A stretch of 64,000 nt of DNA from Methylacidiphilum infernorum V4 (lineage in GTDB: Bacteria; Verrucomicrobiota; Verrucomicrobiia; Methylacidiphilales; Methylacidiphilaceae): assembly GCF_000019665.1 (NCBI RefSeq), contig NC_010794.1:1922001-1986000 (forward strand), written 5' to 3'. The position numbers and the translations under genes are program-made. Within the stretch, counting starts at the first letter, position 1. The number at the start of each line of letters is the position of its first letter. Positions 50,982-60,400 of the stretch are shown one piece after another. Below the pieces are notes generated by a model, which did no database searches, was not told the DNA's origin, and saw nothing but the letters and a program-made list of their open reading frames with translations.

Positions 50982-52922
50982 ATGAATAGCATTTTACTCA
51001 GCGAAATCGAAAAGGCCTACAGGGAGAACAAACTCCTCGAGTCTTCCTTCCGCAACCTAAAGGAATTTCTTTCTTTCCAGGACCTCTCGGCTGTCGAAAA
51101 AGAATCTCTCGAAGAACTCGTTCACAACCAAAACTGGGAAGAACTCGACGAAAGGTTTTACAAAAAACTTTCCTTCGGCACCGGAGGCATTCGCGGCAGA
51201 ACGATAGGGAGGATCATTACCCGGGCTGAGCGGGGATCGTCCCCTGCTGATCCCATTCCCCAATATCCGGCCGTAGGGCTCAATTGCATGAACGATCGCA
51301 ACGTGCGCAGTGCAGCTTTAGGACTTGCCCGCTATCTTCGAAGAGCATTGAAAGTAGAGCCCTTAAAAATAGTGATTTCCCATGACTCGAGGCACTTTTC
51401 CCGCTATTTTTCCCTACTCTGTGCCCAGGTCCTTGGGAAAATTAATGTAGAAGCTTTCCTTTTCCCATCCCAAAGATCCACCCCTCAACTTTCCTTTACG
51501 GTAAGATGGCTAAAAGCCCAAGGCGGAATCATGATCACGGCCAGCCACAATCCCCCTTATGACAACGGCTTTAAAGCCTACTTTAAGGACGGCTGCCAGC
51601 TCGTCGAACCTCACGCTTCAGAAGTCATCAAGGAAGTGGAGGCGCTAGAATCTCTTCGAGGCTTTCCCGCTCAAGAGGCGGAACTTTCTCCGAATATCTT
51701 GGGACCGCAAGCCGATGAAGCTTATATCAAGGCGGTTGAAACCCTTATTCTTGAACCCCGGGCTATCGAGGCGGCCGGGAAAAAACTGAAGGTCATTTAT
51801 ACTCCTCTTCACGGAACGGGGATCGAAATCATTCCCAAGCTGTTCGATCGGCACGGGATTCGTTACCAGGTCGTTCCCAGCCAAGCCATCCCCGACGGCG
51901 GTTTCCCTACCGTAAAGTCCCCCAATCCTGAAGATCCCGCTGCCCTTTCCCTGGCCGTTAAACTCGCCCTGGAACAAGGGGCTGACATCGTCATAGGGAC
52001 CGATCCCGATGGGGATAGGATGGGAGCGGCCGTAAAAAATAAGCAGGGAGAGTTTGTCCATTTGACGGGCAACCAGATTTTTTCTCTTTTTGCCCACTAC
52101 CGCACTTCTCGGTTGTTTGAATTGGGCATACTCAACTCCCAGAATGCACACAAGGCTGTTTTGATCAAGTCTTTCGTCACGACCGACCTCGTAAAAAAAA
52201 TTGCCGAACACTACCAGGTAAGTTGCGTTGAAACCCTGACCGGTTTTAAGTATATCGGGGCAAAACTCTTAAAGTATGAACTCCAATGCGGTCTTACCAA
52301 CTACGACGACCACAGTTTTGAAGAAAGAAGAGCTGCCCAGCTCCAAAAAGGAAAGTATTTTATCTGTGGTGGAGAAGAAAGTTATGGCACTTCGTGCGGG
52401 GATTACGTCCGGGACAAGGACGCCAACGCTGCAGCCCTGCAGTTGGTGGAAATAGCGGGTTGGGCGGCAGCCCACTCGATGAGCCTTCTTGACTACTTGG
52501 ACAACATTTACACGAGCTTCGGCTATTTTGCCGAAAAACTGGGGACGATGACCTTCGAAGGGCCGGAAGGCTCAATGTTGATTGCTCAAATCCTCCGCTC
52601 CTATAGAGAAAATCCCCCCTTGGAGTTTTTGGGCAATAAAAGGCTAAGCTTCGATGACTTCGGCCAGCAAGACCATTATGATACCGAAGGGGACCTTATT
52701 CCCAAGGAAATCATGCTTCGGTTCGAATTCGAAAACAATGCCAAGCTGATCATCCGCGGATCGGGAACCGAACCCAAAATAAAGTTTTACTTGTTCACCC
52801 AATGCAGCGTGGAGGAGGGACTGGAACAAGCTAAAAACAAGGCCACACAGTTCTTGGAAAGCTGGTGGACGGCCCTCAGGGAAGATGTCAAAAGAAGGAT
52901 AAGTGGCCCAAGAACAGGGTAA
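50982..52922 (+). CDS. Phosphohexose mutase (phosphoglucomutase/phosphomannomutase)
   Basis: 646 residues. Catalytic Ser lies in MITASHNPPYDNGFKAYF, the metal loop is GTDPDGDRMGAAV, the sugar loop is CGGEESYGTS and the phosphate loop is RGSGTEPKIKF. An N-terminal FGTGGIRGRTIG matches the family's first motif. The length is larger than the 450-550 residues of typical enzymes and fits the PgcA/PGM2-like group. It interconverts glucose 1- and 6-phosphate (or the mannose forms), supplying nucleotide sugars for glycans. It overlaps the possible start of the next gene. Confidence 0.92.
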   Translation: MNSILLSEIEKAYRENKLLESSFRNLKEFLSFQDLSAVEKESLEELVHNQNWEELDERFYKKLSFGTGGIRGRTIGRIITRAERGSSPADPIPQYPAVGLNCMNDRNVRSAALGLARYLRRALKVEPLKIVISHDSRHFSRYFSLLCAQVLGKINVEAFLFPSQRSTPQLSFTVRWLKAQGGIMITASHNPPYDNGFKAYFKDGCQLVEPHASEVIKEVEALESLRGFPAQEAELSPNILGPQADEAYIKAVETLILEPRAIEAAGKKLKVIYTPLHGTGIEIIPKLFDRHGIRYQVVPSQAIPDGGFPTVKSPNPEDPAALSLAVKLALEQGADIVIGTDPDGDRMGAAVKNKQGEFVHLTGNQIFSLFAHYRTSRLFELGILNSQNAHKAVLIKSFVTTDLVKKIAEHYQVSCVETLTGFKYIGAKLLKYELQCGLTNYDDHSFEERRAAQLQKGKYFICGGEESYGTSCGDYVRDKDANAAALQLVEIAGWAAAHSMSLLDYLDNIYTSFGYFAEKLGTMTFEGPEGSMLIAQILRSYRENPPLEFLGNKRLSFDDFGQQDHYDTEGDLIPKEIMLRFEFENNAKLIIRGSGTEPKIKFYLFTQCSVEEGLEQAKNKATQFLESWWTALREDVKRRISGPRTG

Positions 52923-52998
52923 AAAAATTTTTCTTCTCTTCCTTTGCTTTGATCTTCCTCTCTATTGTAAGCTAAAAGCTTCAAAGCGATCCATCTCC

Positions 52999-54636
52999 AT
53001 GGCTACTCCTTTAGCAGTCGACTGTGCGGTCGTCCTCTTTTTTTTCCTGGTCACCCTGGGTATCGGCCTGGCGAGCAGCAGAAATGGACATGAAAAAAAG
53101 TACGACGAGCTTACCCTTGGAGGAAGAAGAATGCCTTGGTGGGCCGTCCTGGGCTCGATTATTGCCGCCGAAACCAGCGCGGGCGCTTTTCTAGGAACTC
53201 CAGCCGAAGGCTACGTTCTTAAGGATTTCACTTATCTCCAGTTGGCTTTGGGAACCGTGCTTGCCCGCGTAATCATCGGCTTTTTATTCATCAAGCCTTT
53301 TTTTCAAAGCGGGGTCCATTCGATATACCAATTTTTAGAGATCCGTTTTGGGCCCCTGACCCAAAAAATGGCTTCGGCAACTTTTCTTTTCAGTCGAATG
53401 CTTGCCACCGGGACCCGGCTCTACGTGGCCGCGATCATCCTGGTGGTAGGGGCCCAAGTTTTGCTCCAAAAACCCCTGAACCGGTTCCAGGAAATCCTGC
53501 TCTATTTTTTTTCCATTTTTATAATCAGCTCCTTTACGGCCTTTTATACCGCCCTTGGGGGAATTAAAGCGGTGATATGGACAGACCTCATCCAGGCTCT
53601 AATCATGCTTTTCGGAGGGATTTTCGCCCTCTTGTTCATCCTGCTCAAACTCTCTGCGGTTTATCCCGAGGCTGAAATCCTCCATCAGCTTTTCCACAGG
53701 CCCTGGTTGACTACCGGCATTAACCCTTCAAAGAATCTTTTCGGCAATCTCTTCGACATCCTGGCGCTTGACTATACCCTATGGTCGGCCCTCATCGGTT
53801 CGACATTTACCACCATGGCCACTCATGGGACAGACCAGGATATTGTCCAGAGACTGCTCACGGCCAAAAATTACCAGAAGAGCAGGCTTTCCTTGATCCT
53901 TTCAGGACTTGCCGATATTCCCATCGGTTTTTTGTTCCTCAGCATCGGCCTTTTGTTATCCTTCTATTACTCGGCCTATGTCGATCCCTCCCTCCCGGCA
54001 AATCCTAACGAGGTTTTCCCTTACTTTATAGTCAGCCAGTTGCCCGGTGGGATAAGAGGCTTGGTCATAGCCGCGATCTTCGCTACGGCTACAGGCTCCT
54101 TAAGCGCAGCCCTAAACGCCCTGGCTACTTCCTTCTGCCAGGACTGGCTGCAACCTTCCTTCGACAGGCTGGCCGATGAAAAAAAGAAAGTCGCCACGCT
54201 CAGGAGAGCAACCCTCCTTTTTGCCCTGCTTACCTCCTCCATAGGCATGGCGACAGCCCTTTACACCGTTTATTCTCCCTCGGCAAGAATCTTGCCGATC
54301 ATCCTCGGCATCATCGGTTTTACTTACGGCCCTCTTCTCGGCGTTTTCCTCTTGGGCATGCTCACCGACAACAGGGGCAGCGACCTAGGCAACGTGGTAG
54401 CCATGATCATGGGATTTCTTGCCGTCCTGGTCCTCAGCGGCATTCCCGCTTTCGACTTTCAGGCCTATGAAAACAAAAGGGCCTTGCCTTTCCTCCACTT
54501 TTTCCCTCACATCGCCTACCCCTGGAGGATAGGCATTGGATCCTTGGTGACGTTCTGCATAGGACTGCTTTTCAGCAACAAAAATAAAAAAACCTTCGCC
54601 CAGAAACCCCTCCACTCCAATCAAGATTCCTTGTAA
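52999..54636 (+). CDS. Sodium:solute symporter family (SSS) transporter
   Basis: 545 residues from the ATG at 52999; a GTG at 52903 behind AGGAT would add 32 residues and overlap the mutase gene by 20 bp. About 13 transmembrane helices. Family landmarks are DELTLGGRRMPWWAVLGS, AETSAGAFLGTPAEGY, FYTALGGIKAVIWTDLIQAL and THGTDQDIVQRLLTAKN. It uses sodium (or proton) motive force to import a small solute; sugar, amino acid, organic acid or nucleoside cannot be told apart. It follows a sugar mutase, which hints at sugar import. Its 3' end overlaps the convergent aldolase gene by 16 bp. Confidence 0.88.
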   Translation: MATPLAVDCAVVLFFFLVTLGIGLASSRNGHEKKYDELTLGGRRMPWWAVLGSIIAAETSAGAFLGTPAEGYVLKDFTYLQLALGTVLARVIIGFLFIKPFFQSGVHSIYQFLEIRFGPLTQKMASATFLFSRMLATGTRLYVAAIILVVGAQVLLQKPLNRFQEILLYFFSIFIISSFTAFYTALGGIKAVIWTDLIQALIMLFGGIFALLFILLKLSAVYPEAEILHQLFHRPWLTTGINPSKNLFGNLFDILALDYTLWSALIGSTFTTMATHGTDQDIVQRLLTAKNYQKSRLSLILSGLADIPIGFLFLSIGLLLSFYYSAYVDPSLPANPNEVFPYFIVSQLPGGIRGLVIAAIFATATGSLSAALNALATSFCQDWLQPSFDRLADEKKKVATLRRATLLFALLTSSIGMATALYTVYSPSARILPIILGIIGFTYGPLLGVFLLGMLTDNRGSDLGNVVAMIMGFLAVLVLSGIPAFDFQAYENKRALPFLHFFPHIAYPWRIGIGSLVTFCIGLLFSNKNKKTFAQKPLHSNQDSL

Positions 54637-55538
54637 ATGGCAAAAGCCTCCTCGACTGAAACGTCATCAAAGGTAATAGCAGAAATGGCGTTGCAGAAGG
54701 CAACGGCTTCTCCCAGGGGTTTCTGGTGGATGTTTCTTCCCGTGGCATTGCCAAAGGCTCCCCCGACATGAATCTGCCCGTAGAGTTGTGCCAGGAAATC
54801 CTTTACCCCTATTTCCTTGCCTCCGGCACAGATCAACCGGGTTCTGCCCGCTGCAGCCACAGCTTCCTTTAAGGCGGCATGAGGATCTCCCTCCTTGACT
54901 CTTGGAGGATTGACCTTGACGAAATCCGCTCCAAGACAAGCGGCAAGTCCGGCAGCTCCGGCGATAAGATGGGGATCGGTTTCGTTGGATACCGCCCTAC
55001 CCCGGGGATAGGCCCAGATGATCGCTATGAGGCCGCGCTGGTGAGCTTCAAAAACAAGCCGAGCCGCTTCTCTCAGCATTTGGGGTTCATATTCACTGCC
55101 GGGATAGACGGTGTAGCCGATCCCCACGATAGGAATGGACTTAGCCTGGAGAAAATAATCGAGCTGTTCAAAATCCAGCCACAAAAGGCTTAAGGGGTCT
55201 CGTTGCGCCGTTTTAACCAGGTGGGTCTTGCTATTGAGTTTCACAATGTAGCGGATGTTGGAATAATCCATGGCATAACGGGCAATGAGTCCCAACTGGG
55301 TGGCAAAGGCTCCAATGCGGGCCCTGCTTGCAATTCTAAAGAAATGCTCGGGATTGGCATCATCGGGGGCTATACCTTCCCCGAAAAAATCGTCGTTGAG
55401 ATGTTCGACTTTCTGATCCCCGGCCATCAGCATCAGCCTGCCCGATCCCTGGGTGACTTCGAAAAAAATCCTCCGGTAATCGTCTTTTTTTGATTCGGGA
55501 ACATCCAGGGGAACTTTGATCTCCTCCAAGCGAATCAT
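54621..55538 (-). CDS. Class I fructose-bisphosphate aldolase, DhnA/FbaB type
   Basis: 305 residues from the ATG at 55538, which has an excellent ribosome binding site (AAAGGAGG) 8-9 nt upstream; the longer frame from 55628 adds a spurious leader. Blocks MLMAGDQKVEHLND, IIWAYPRGRAVSN, ADFVKVNPPRV (Schiff-base Lys208) and GGAFGNATGRNIHQKP match archaeal-type class I aldolases. It cleaves fructose 1,6-bisphosphate; homologues also make DHAP-linked products. With pfkA 8 kb away, it completes the upper glycolytic steps. Its end overlaps the symporter gene on the other strand by 16 bp. Confidence 0.86.
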   Translation of the reverse strand: MIRLEEIKVPLDVPESKKDDYRRIFFEVTQGSGRLMLMAGDQKVEHLNDDFFGEGIAPDDANPEHFFRIASRARIGAFATQLGLIARYAMDYSNIRYIVKLNSKTHLVKTAQRDPLSLLWLDFEQLDYFLQAKSIPIVGIGYTVYPGSEYEPQMLREAARLVFEAHQRGLIAIIWAYPRGRAVSNETDPHLIAGAAGLAACLGADFVKVNPPRVKEGDPHAALKEAVAAAGRTRLICAGGKEIGVKDFLAQLYGQIHVGGAFGNATGRNIHQKPLGEAVAFCNAISAITFDDVSVEEAFAIYKES

Positions 55539-55660
55539 AGGCTTGCCTCCTTTATAAAAAAATAAACAGCCGGCCCAATTCAAAGTTTTGCGACAGCCAT
55601 TTTTCCTTGGAAAAAGCGAGCCATACAAAAGAGGCCCCTCCCGGTCTCATTCCCGGTCCT

Positions 55661-56437
55661 CTAGCGGATAATTCCTCTTTCAGAGCCCTTGATAAACTCG
55701 ACGAGTGTCACAATATCCTGGAGTTTATCCGCTTGCTTTTCCAATATTTCGACGGCCTGGGTGGTATTTAATCCTTCATCTAACAACTGTTTTAAAGCAA
55801 ACTTAAGGACCTTGATTGTTCCTTCGGGAAAATTGTTTCTTTTCAAACCCACGAGGTTAAGGGAACGGAGCCTGGCGGGATTGCCGTCCACAAGGCAAAA
55901 TGGAACCACATCTTGAACGATCTTGGAACAGCCCCCGATCATGGCAAATCTTCCAATGCGGCAGAACTGGTGAACCGCAGAAAGCCCTCCAATCGTGACG
56001 TGATCTTCGACGACGACGTGCCCGGCCAGCGTAGCGTTGTTTGAAAAAACGCAGCGGTTGCCGATCCGGCAATCATGGGCTACATGCGTATAAGCCAAAA
56101 AAACGTTGAATGAGCCAATCTCGGTACTCTGACCCCGGAACGTCGACCTGTGCACGGTAGCAAACTCACGGAAGACGTTACCGGCCCCGATCTTCAGATA
56201 GGTGGGCTCTCCTTGGTATTTCAAATCCTGGGATTTTTCGCCGATCACACAAAAGGAATAAAACTCGTTGCCCGGCCCAATTTCGACCGGCCCCTTTAAA
56301 ACGACATGGGGATGGATCACGCAACCGTCCCCCACCTTAACCCCTTCCCCGATGAAGGCATAAGGGCCTACTTCCACCCCCAAGCCTAACTGTGCTTTTG
56401 GGCTTACAATCGCCGTGGGATGAATCGAAGTCTGCAT
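55661..56437 (-). CDS. lpxA: UDP-N-acetylglucosamine acyltransferase
   Basis: 258 residues from the ATG at 56437 (a TTG at 56461 would add eight). Left-handed beta-helix hexapeptide repeats start at IHPTAIVSPKAQLGLGVEVG. The catalytic His is in AYTHVAHDC, followed by NNATLAGHV and GLSAVHQFCRIG; QDVVPFCLVDGNPAR and NLVGLKRNNF are C-terminal landmarks. It transfers a 3-hydroxyacyl chain from ACP to UDP-GlcNAc, the first lipid A step, in the cytoplasm. It lies 123 bp downstream of lpxC-fabZ on the same strand, so lipid A entry genes are clustered. Confidence 0.95.
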   Translation of the reverse strand: MQTSIHPTAIVSPKAQLGLGVEVGPYAFIGEGVKVGDGCVIHPHVVLKGPVEIGPGNEFYSFCVIGEKSQDLKYQGEPTYLKIGAGNVFREFATVHRSTFRGQSTEIGSFNVFLAYTHVAHDCRIGNRCVFSNNATLAGHVVVEDHVTIGGLSAVHQFCRIGRFAMIGGCSKIVQDVVPFCLVDGNPARLRSLNLVGLKRNNFPEGTIKVLKFALKQLLDEGLNTTQAVEILEKQADKLQDIVTLVEFIKGSERGIIR

Positions 56438-56560
56438 TGCCGGTTTTTCTAAAAAAGCCAACCTAGGAATTTATCCCCGCCTTAGGATTACGACAAGGAT
56501 ACCGTTCATTGCTCCCTCCAACCCTAAAACCCTGATCCCGGCGACCGGGACCCGGGGACA

Positions 56561-57871
56561 TCAACCTTCAACCAGGGCAAAGAGAAGTTCTCCTTCGCAA
56601 ACCGTTTCCTTGTTGACATAACATTTGCCAAAGGCTTTGCCAATTTTTCCCCGCGCCTTGGTCATTTCCACTTCGATAATCAACGTATCTCCGGGCATAA
56701 CCGGTTTGCGGAATTTCACTTTATCGGCGCTCATAAAATAACCGAGTTTTCCAGCGTTACCCGCTTTCCGGAGCAAAAGAATACTGGCCAGCTGGGCCAT
56801 GGCTTCAATCTGGAGCACCCCGGGCATAATCGGATGGCCGGGGAAATGACCCTGGAAATAGGCTTCATTCATCGTTACCGCTTTTTGGCCGATAGCCTTA
56901 ACATCGTCTTGGAAGCCAAGAACCCGATCAAGCATGAGAAAAGGATAGCGGTGAGGAAGGATTTTCATCACCTCGTTAATATCCAGGGCTCCTTCCCCAA
57001 CGGGAATGTTTTCAACGGGCATTAAATGGGAAAGATAATTTTTATAGGCTTTCTGGACCTCCTTGACAAACTTGACGTTAAGAAAATGGCTGGGCCGGGC
57101 AGCGACTATCCTGGCTTTCAATCTCTTGGGGAATAGGGCGAAATCCCCGATCATATCCAAGATCTTGTGCCTGACGAACTCATTTTCAAACCGCAAGGGA
57201 TCCCGGCAATAGACCTTGTCTTGCCGAATGACGATGGCGTTTTCCAAGCTCCCCCCCTTGATCAATCCTTTCTCGATGAGAGGAAGAAGTTCTTCGTAAA
57301 AAACAAACGTTCGGGCAGGGGCGATTTCGGTAACAAAACTTTGAGGATCGTATTGCCAACTGAAATACTGGGTAAAAAGCCCCCCCTGGCTTGAATGGGT
57401 GCAGCTGATCGAAAAGTTTTGAGCCGGCCAACCGGCAATGTAGGCTCCTTCTTCTCCTTCCACCCACACCGGCTCTCTCAGTTCAAAAAAAGAAACCGCT
57501 TTGGCCTGTTCGACGGTTCCCACCCGGGTGATTTCCCGGGCAAGAAACATTCCACTGCCATCCCCGATCGGCGGCTCGTTGGCATTCAACTCGATCAGGG
57601 CATTGTCGATCCCACAACCCCTCAAAACGGCCAAGACATGTTCAACCGTATGAACCTTGACATTGCCCTCCCCGATCGTTGTTGCCCGCTCTGTTTGCCT
57701 GACATTATCGACGGCGGCGACAACCGTGGGTTCATCGGGCAGGTCAACCCTTTTGAAAACATAACCGCTGTCGACCTCAGCCGGCTTGATCACCAGCTTT
57801 ACCGTGTTCCCCGTGTGCAGGGATTTTCCCTCCATGCTCACCGCCTCCCGTATCGTCCTCTGCATGATCAC
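56561..57871 (-). CDS. lpxC/fabZ: Fused LpxC deacetylase - FabZ dehydratase
   Basis: 436 residues. Residues 1-280 are LpxC (REAVSMEGKSLHTGNTV; zinc motif HTVEHVLAVLRGCGID; HKILDMIGDFALF), removing the 2-acetyl group from UDP-3-acyl-GlcNAc, the committed lipid A step. Residues about 290-436 are FabZ (ILPHRYPFLMLDRVLGF; GHFPGHPIMPGVLQIEAMAQ), which dehydrates 3-hydroxyacyl-ACP and so controls the acyl donor pool. Fusion of the two is known in Bacteroidota and PVC bacteria. Start is GTG at 57871, eight bases after AGGAGG; an ATG two codons later is possible. The gene is divergent from oppA with only 44 bp between. Confidence 0.96.
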   Translation of the reverse strand: MIMQRTIREAVSMEGKSLHTGNTVKLVIKPAEVDSGYVFKRVDLPDEPTVVAAVDNVRQTERATTIGEGNVKVHTVEHVLAVLRGCGIDNALIELNANEPPIGDGSGMFLAREITRVGTVEQAKAVSFFELREPVWVEGEEGAYIAGWPAQNFSISCTHSSQGGLFTQYFSWQYDPQSFVTEIAPARTFVFYEELLPLIEKGLIKGGSLENAIVIRQDKVYCRDPLRFENEFVRHKILDMIGDFALFPKRLKARIVAARPSHFLNVKFVKEVQKAYKNYLSHLMPVENIPVGEGALDINEVMKILPHRYPFLMLDRVLGFQDDVKAIGQKAVTMNEAYFQGHFPGHPIMPGVLQIEAMAQLASILLLRKAGNAGKLGYFMSADKVKFRKPVMPGDTLIIEVEMTKARGKIGKAFGKCYVNKETVCEGELLFALVEG

Positions 57872-58029
57872 AACTGACCCCTCCTTGTTACTCTAGTTTT
57901 CCATATAAAGAACCAATGTCGGCTTTTTGCAAGTTTCTTCTCTTGCGTTTTCAGCTAAAATTGTATTTTTTCTTCAACAATGAGTTCCGCTCCATCTGTT
58001 CAAAACCCGGTGAAAGCCCTTGGTTTTTC

Positions 58030-59856
58030 ATGATTACATTTCCTTTTTCTCAGCGCCCTGCTACTCCTGGGAATAAAAAAGGGGGGATGGGGTTGTTTCC
58101 TTTTTTTTCATTTATCCTTCTTTTGTCGTTTATCGCCAGTGGGTGTTACAGCCAGAGAAAAATTCAAAAAGCCCAAAGACCCAGCTATCCCTTTTTCGAA
58201 GACATGGAGAAATCCGCTTTGCCGGTAGGCAAAAGAGGAGGGCTTTTCATAGAATCCAGTGCTGCCGAGCCCTCGACCTTTAACTGGCTTGTTTCTGAAG
58301 ATGCCACTTCCTCTTCTTTTCTTAACCTGATGTTTGACAGCCTGCTTTCCTATAATCCCATCGAAGACAAGGTCGTCCCCGGGTTAGCCAAGAGCTGGGA
58401 AGTAGCTCCGGACAACAAGACTTTCCGCTTTATGCTGAGAAAGGGATTAACTTGGAGCGATGGGGTCCCGATTACCGCCGACGACGTCCTCTTCAGCTTT
58501 GCCTGTATTTATGATCCCCGGTTTCCTAACCGCAACGCCTATGATCTATCCGTAGGCGGCAAGCCTTTTCAAGTACAAAAGATCGACGAGCTGACCGTCC
58601 AGATCCAGACCCCTGAAATTTTCGCCCCCTTTTTACGCTACATGTCCGGGATGCCCCTCATGCCCAAACATATTCTAGAACCCTATTACAAGGATGGATC
58701 TCTACAAAACCAGTGGAACATCAGCACGGCAAAAAAAAATCCTCAATCGATTGTCGGCAGTGGGCCTTTTTTAATCCTTTCTTACAATCCCGGAGAAAGA
58801 ATCGTTTTGAGTGCCAACCCGCGGTATTGGAAACGAGCCGATTATGAAATTCGGCTTCCCTACATCGATTATCTTATCGTGAAATTTGTCAAGGATGCAA
58901 ACGCCAGCCTCATCGCTTTTGCATCCGGTCAAACGGACATCGAAGGGATCAGCCCGGACAACGTCGCGTGGGTGCAAAAGGGTGAAAAAATCTATCACTA
59001 TACCGTTTACGACCGCGGTCCTTCCACGGCCTCTTCCTTTCTCTGGTTCAACCAAAACCCGGGAAAAAACAAAAACGCCGTCCCCTACGTGATCCCCTAC
59101 AAGTTAAAATGGTTTCAAAATCGACTGTTCCGCCAGGCCGTTTCCTACGGCATTGACCGCGAAGGCATCATAGCCGGGGTGCTCTTCGGCAGGGGAACCC
59201 CTTTGTGGGGCCCGGAAACTCCCGCCAACGTCAAATGGTATAATCCCAACGTCAAGAAATACCCTTACAATCCTCGTCTTGCCTTGGAACTTCTCGAGCG
59301 GGCGGGTTTTCACAAGGATGCTTCGGGCCGACTCCTGGACCAGGATAATCATCCCGTTTCTTTTAACCTTTTAACAAACCAGGAAAACCCCATCCGTACC
59401 GCCATGGCCACGGTTTTCAAGGAAAACATGAAACAACTGGGCATCGAAGTCCACCTGCAGTTCATCGATTTTGGAACACTCGTGACAAAAATCAGCGATT
59501 CTTATGAATACGAAGCTTGCTTGCTCGGACTGACCGGAGGCGGGGACCCTGCCGACGGGATGTCCGTGTTCATGAGCAAGGGAAGGCTTCACCAGTGGTA
59601 TCCCAATCAACCAGAGCCGGCCACCCCTTGGGAAGCCGAAATCGACAGGCTCATGATTGAGCAACTGACTACCCTTGACGAAGAAAAACGTCGGCGATGC
59701 TGGTTTAAGGTACAAGAAATCATGAGCGAAGAGCAACCTTACATCTACTTGGTTACCCCGAACACCTACGTGGGGTTGAAGAACAGGTGGCGCAACGTAC
59801 AAATCCCTCGCATTGGACCCCTGGTATGGAATATTGAAGAAATATGGACTCCTTAA
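58030..59856 (+). CDS. Peptide ABC transporter substrate-binding lipoprotein (OppA/DppA family)
   Basis: 608 residues from the ATG at 58030; in-frame ATGs at 57916 and 58087 are alternatives, and none has a good ribosome binding site. A type II signal peptide ends in the lipobox SFIASGC. The mature part is an SBP_bac_5 protein: FRFMLRKGLTWSDGVPITAD, IVGSGPFLILSYNPGERIVL, FRQAVSYGIDREGIIAGVL and LQFIDFGTLVTKI. It captures oligopeptides or related solutes in the periplasm for the permease encoded on the opposite strand (61.3-64 kb). The overall length is normal for OppA proteins. Confidence 0.88.
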   Translation: MITFPFSQRPATPGNKKGGMGLFPFFSFILLLSFIASGCYSQRKIQKAQRPSYPFFEDMEKSALPVGKRGGLFIESSAAEPSTFNWLVSEDATSSSFLNLMFDSLLSYNPIEDKVVPGLAKSWEVAPDNKTFRFMLRKGLTWSDGVPITADDVLFSFACIYDPRFPNRNAYDLSVGGKPFQVQKIDELTVQIQTPEIFAPFLRYMSGMPLMPKHILEPYYKDGSLQNQWNISTAKKNPQSIVGSGPFLILSYNPGERIVLSANPRYWKRADYEIRLPYIDYLIVKFVKDANASLIAFASGQTDIEGISPDNVAWVQKGEKIYHYTVYDRGPSTASSFLWFNQNPGKNKNAVPYVIPYKLKWFQNRLFRQAVSYGIDREGIIAGVLFGRGTPLWGPETPANVKWYNPNVKKYPYNPRLALELLERAGFHKDASGRLLDQDNHPVSFNLLTNQENPIRTAMATVFKENMKQLGIEVHLQFIDFGTLVTKISDSYEYEACLLGLTGGGDPADGMSVFMSKGRLHQWYPNQPEPATPWEAEIDRLMIEQLTTLDEEKRRRCWFKVQEIMSEEQPYIYLVTPNTYVGLKNRWRNVQIPRIGPLVWNIEEIWTP

Positions 59857-60389
59857 TCTCCGAAAGGGATGAGAAAATGACCCCTGTTTTTTCTGAAAGC
59901 GCACTTGGACCGGTCCAGGTCGTCCTGCTGGATGGACTCCCCCTCGAGCTCAAAAGAATAGATCCCAAGACTCCAAGACTTTCTGAATTAATCGAGGATA
60001 GCCGCAGGCGCTTTCCCCTTCTTTTTGAGCAGCTTTACAGGACCCTCGTTGAAGGAGAGATCTATTTCCAACAGCTCCATCTAGAAAGGCTCCCTTCCTT
60101 TTACAAGCGGGTACTCCAACGTGTAAAAACCATTCCCAAGGGGACGGTCAAAAACTACGGTGAAATCGCTACAGAAATCGGTTCTCCCCACGGAAGCCGT
60201 GCCGTAGGATCGGCCCTGGCTAGGAATCCTCTCCCTTTGCTTATTCCCTGTCATCGGGTTGTAAAAAAAGACGGTGCAATCGGTTCTTTCAGCATGGGAG
60301 GAAGCACGCTGAAAGCAAAACTCCTTGAAAAAGAAGGGATAATCCTGGCCAAAAACCATAAATTTTGGATAAAGCAGCAAGGAACTTAA
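59844..60389 (+). CDS. ogt: O6-alkylguanine-DNA alkyltransferase (Ogt/MGMT)
   Basis: 181 residues. The C-terminal domain has FYKRVLQRVKTIPKGTVKNY, the helix-turn-helix-like GSRAVGSALARNPLPLLIP and the active-site PCHRVV, whose Cys accepts the alkyl group in one suicidal turnover; GSFSMGGSTLKAKLLEKEG completes it. The N-terminal domain is short and divergent. It repairs O6-methylguanine. Its start overlaps the oppA stop by 13 bp, so it is translated from the oppA message; an ATG 12 codons later (59877) would also fit. It converges with the methyltransferase gene. Confidence 0.92.
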   Translation: MDSLISERDEKMTPVFSESALGPVQVVLLDGLPLELKRIDPKTPRLSELIEDSRRRFPLLFEQLYRTLVEGEIYFQQLHLERLPSFYKRVLQRVKTIPKGTVKNYGEIATEIGSPHGSRAVGSALARNPLPLLIPCHRVVKKDGAIGSFSMGGSTLKAKLLEKEGIILAKNHKFWIKQQGT

Positions 60390-60400
60390 GGGAGGCCTTT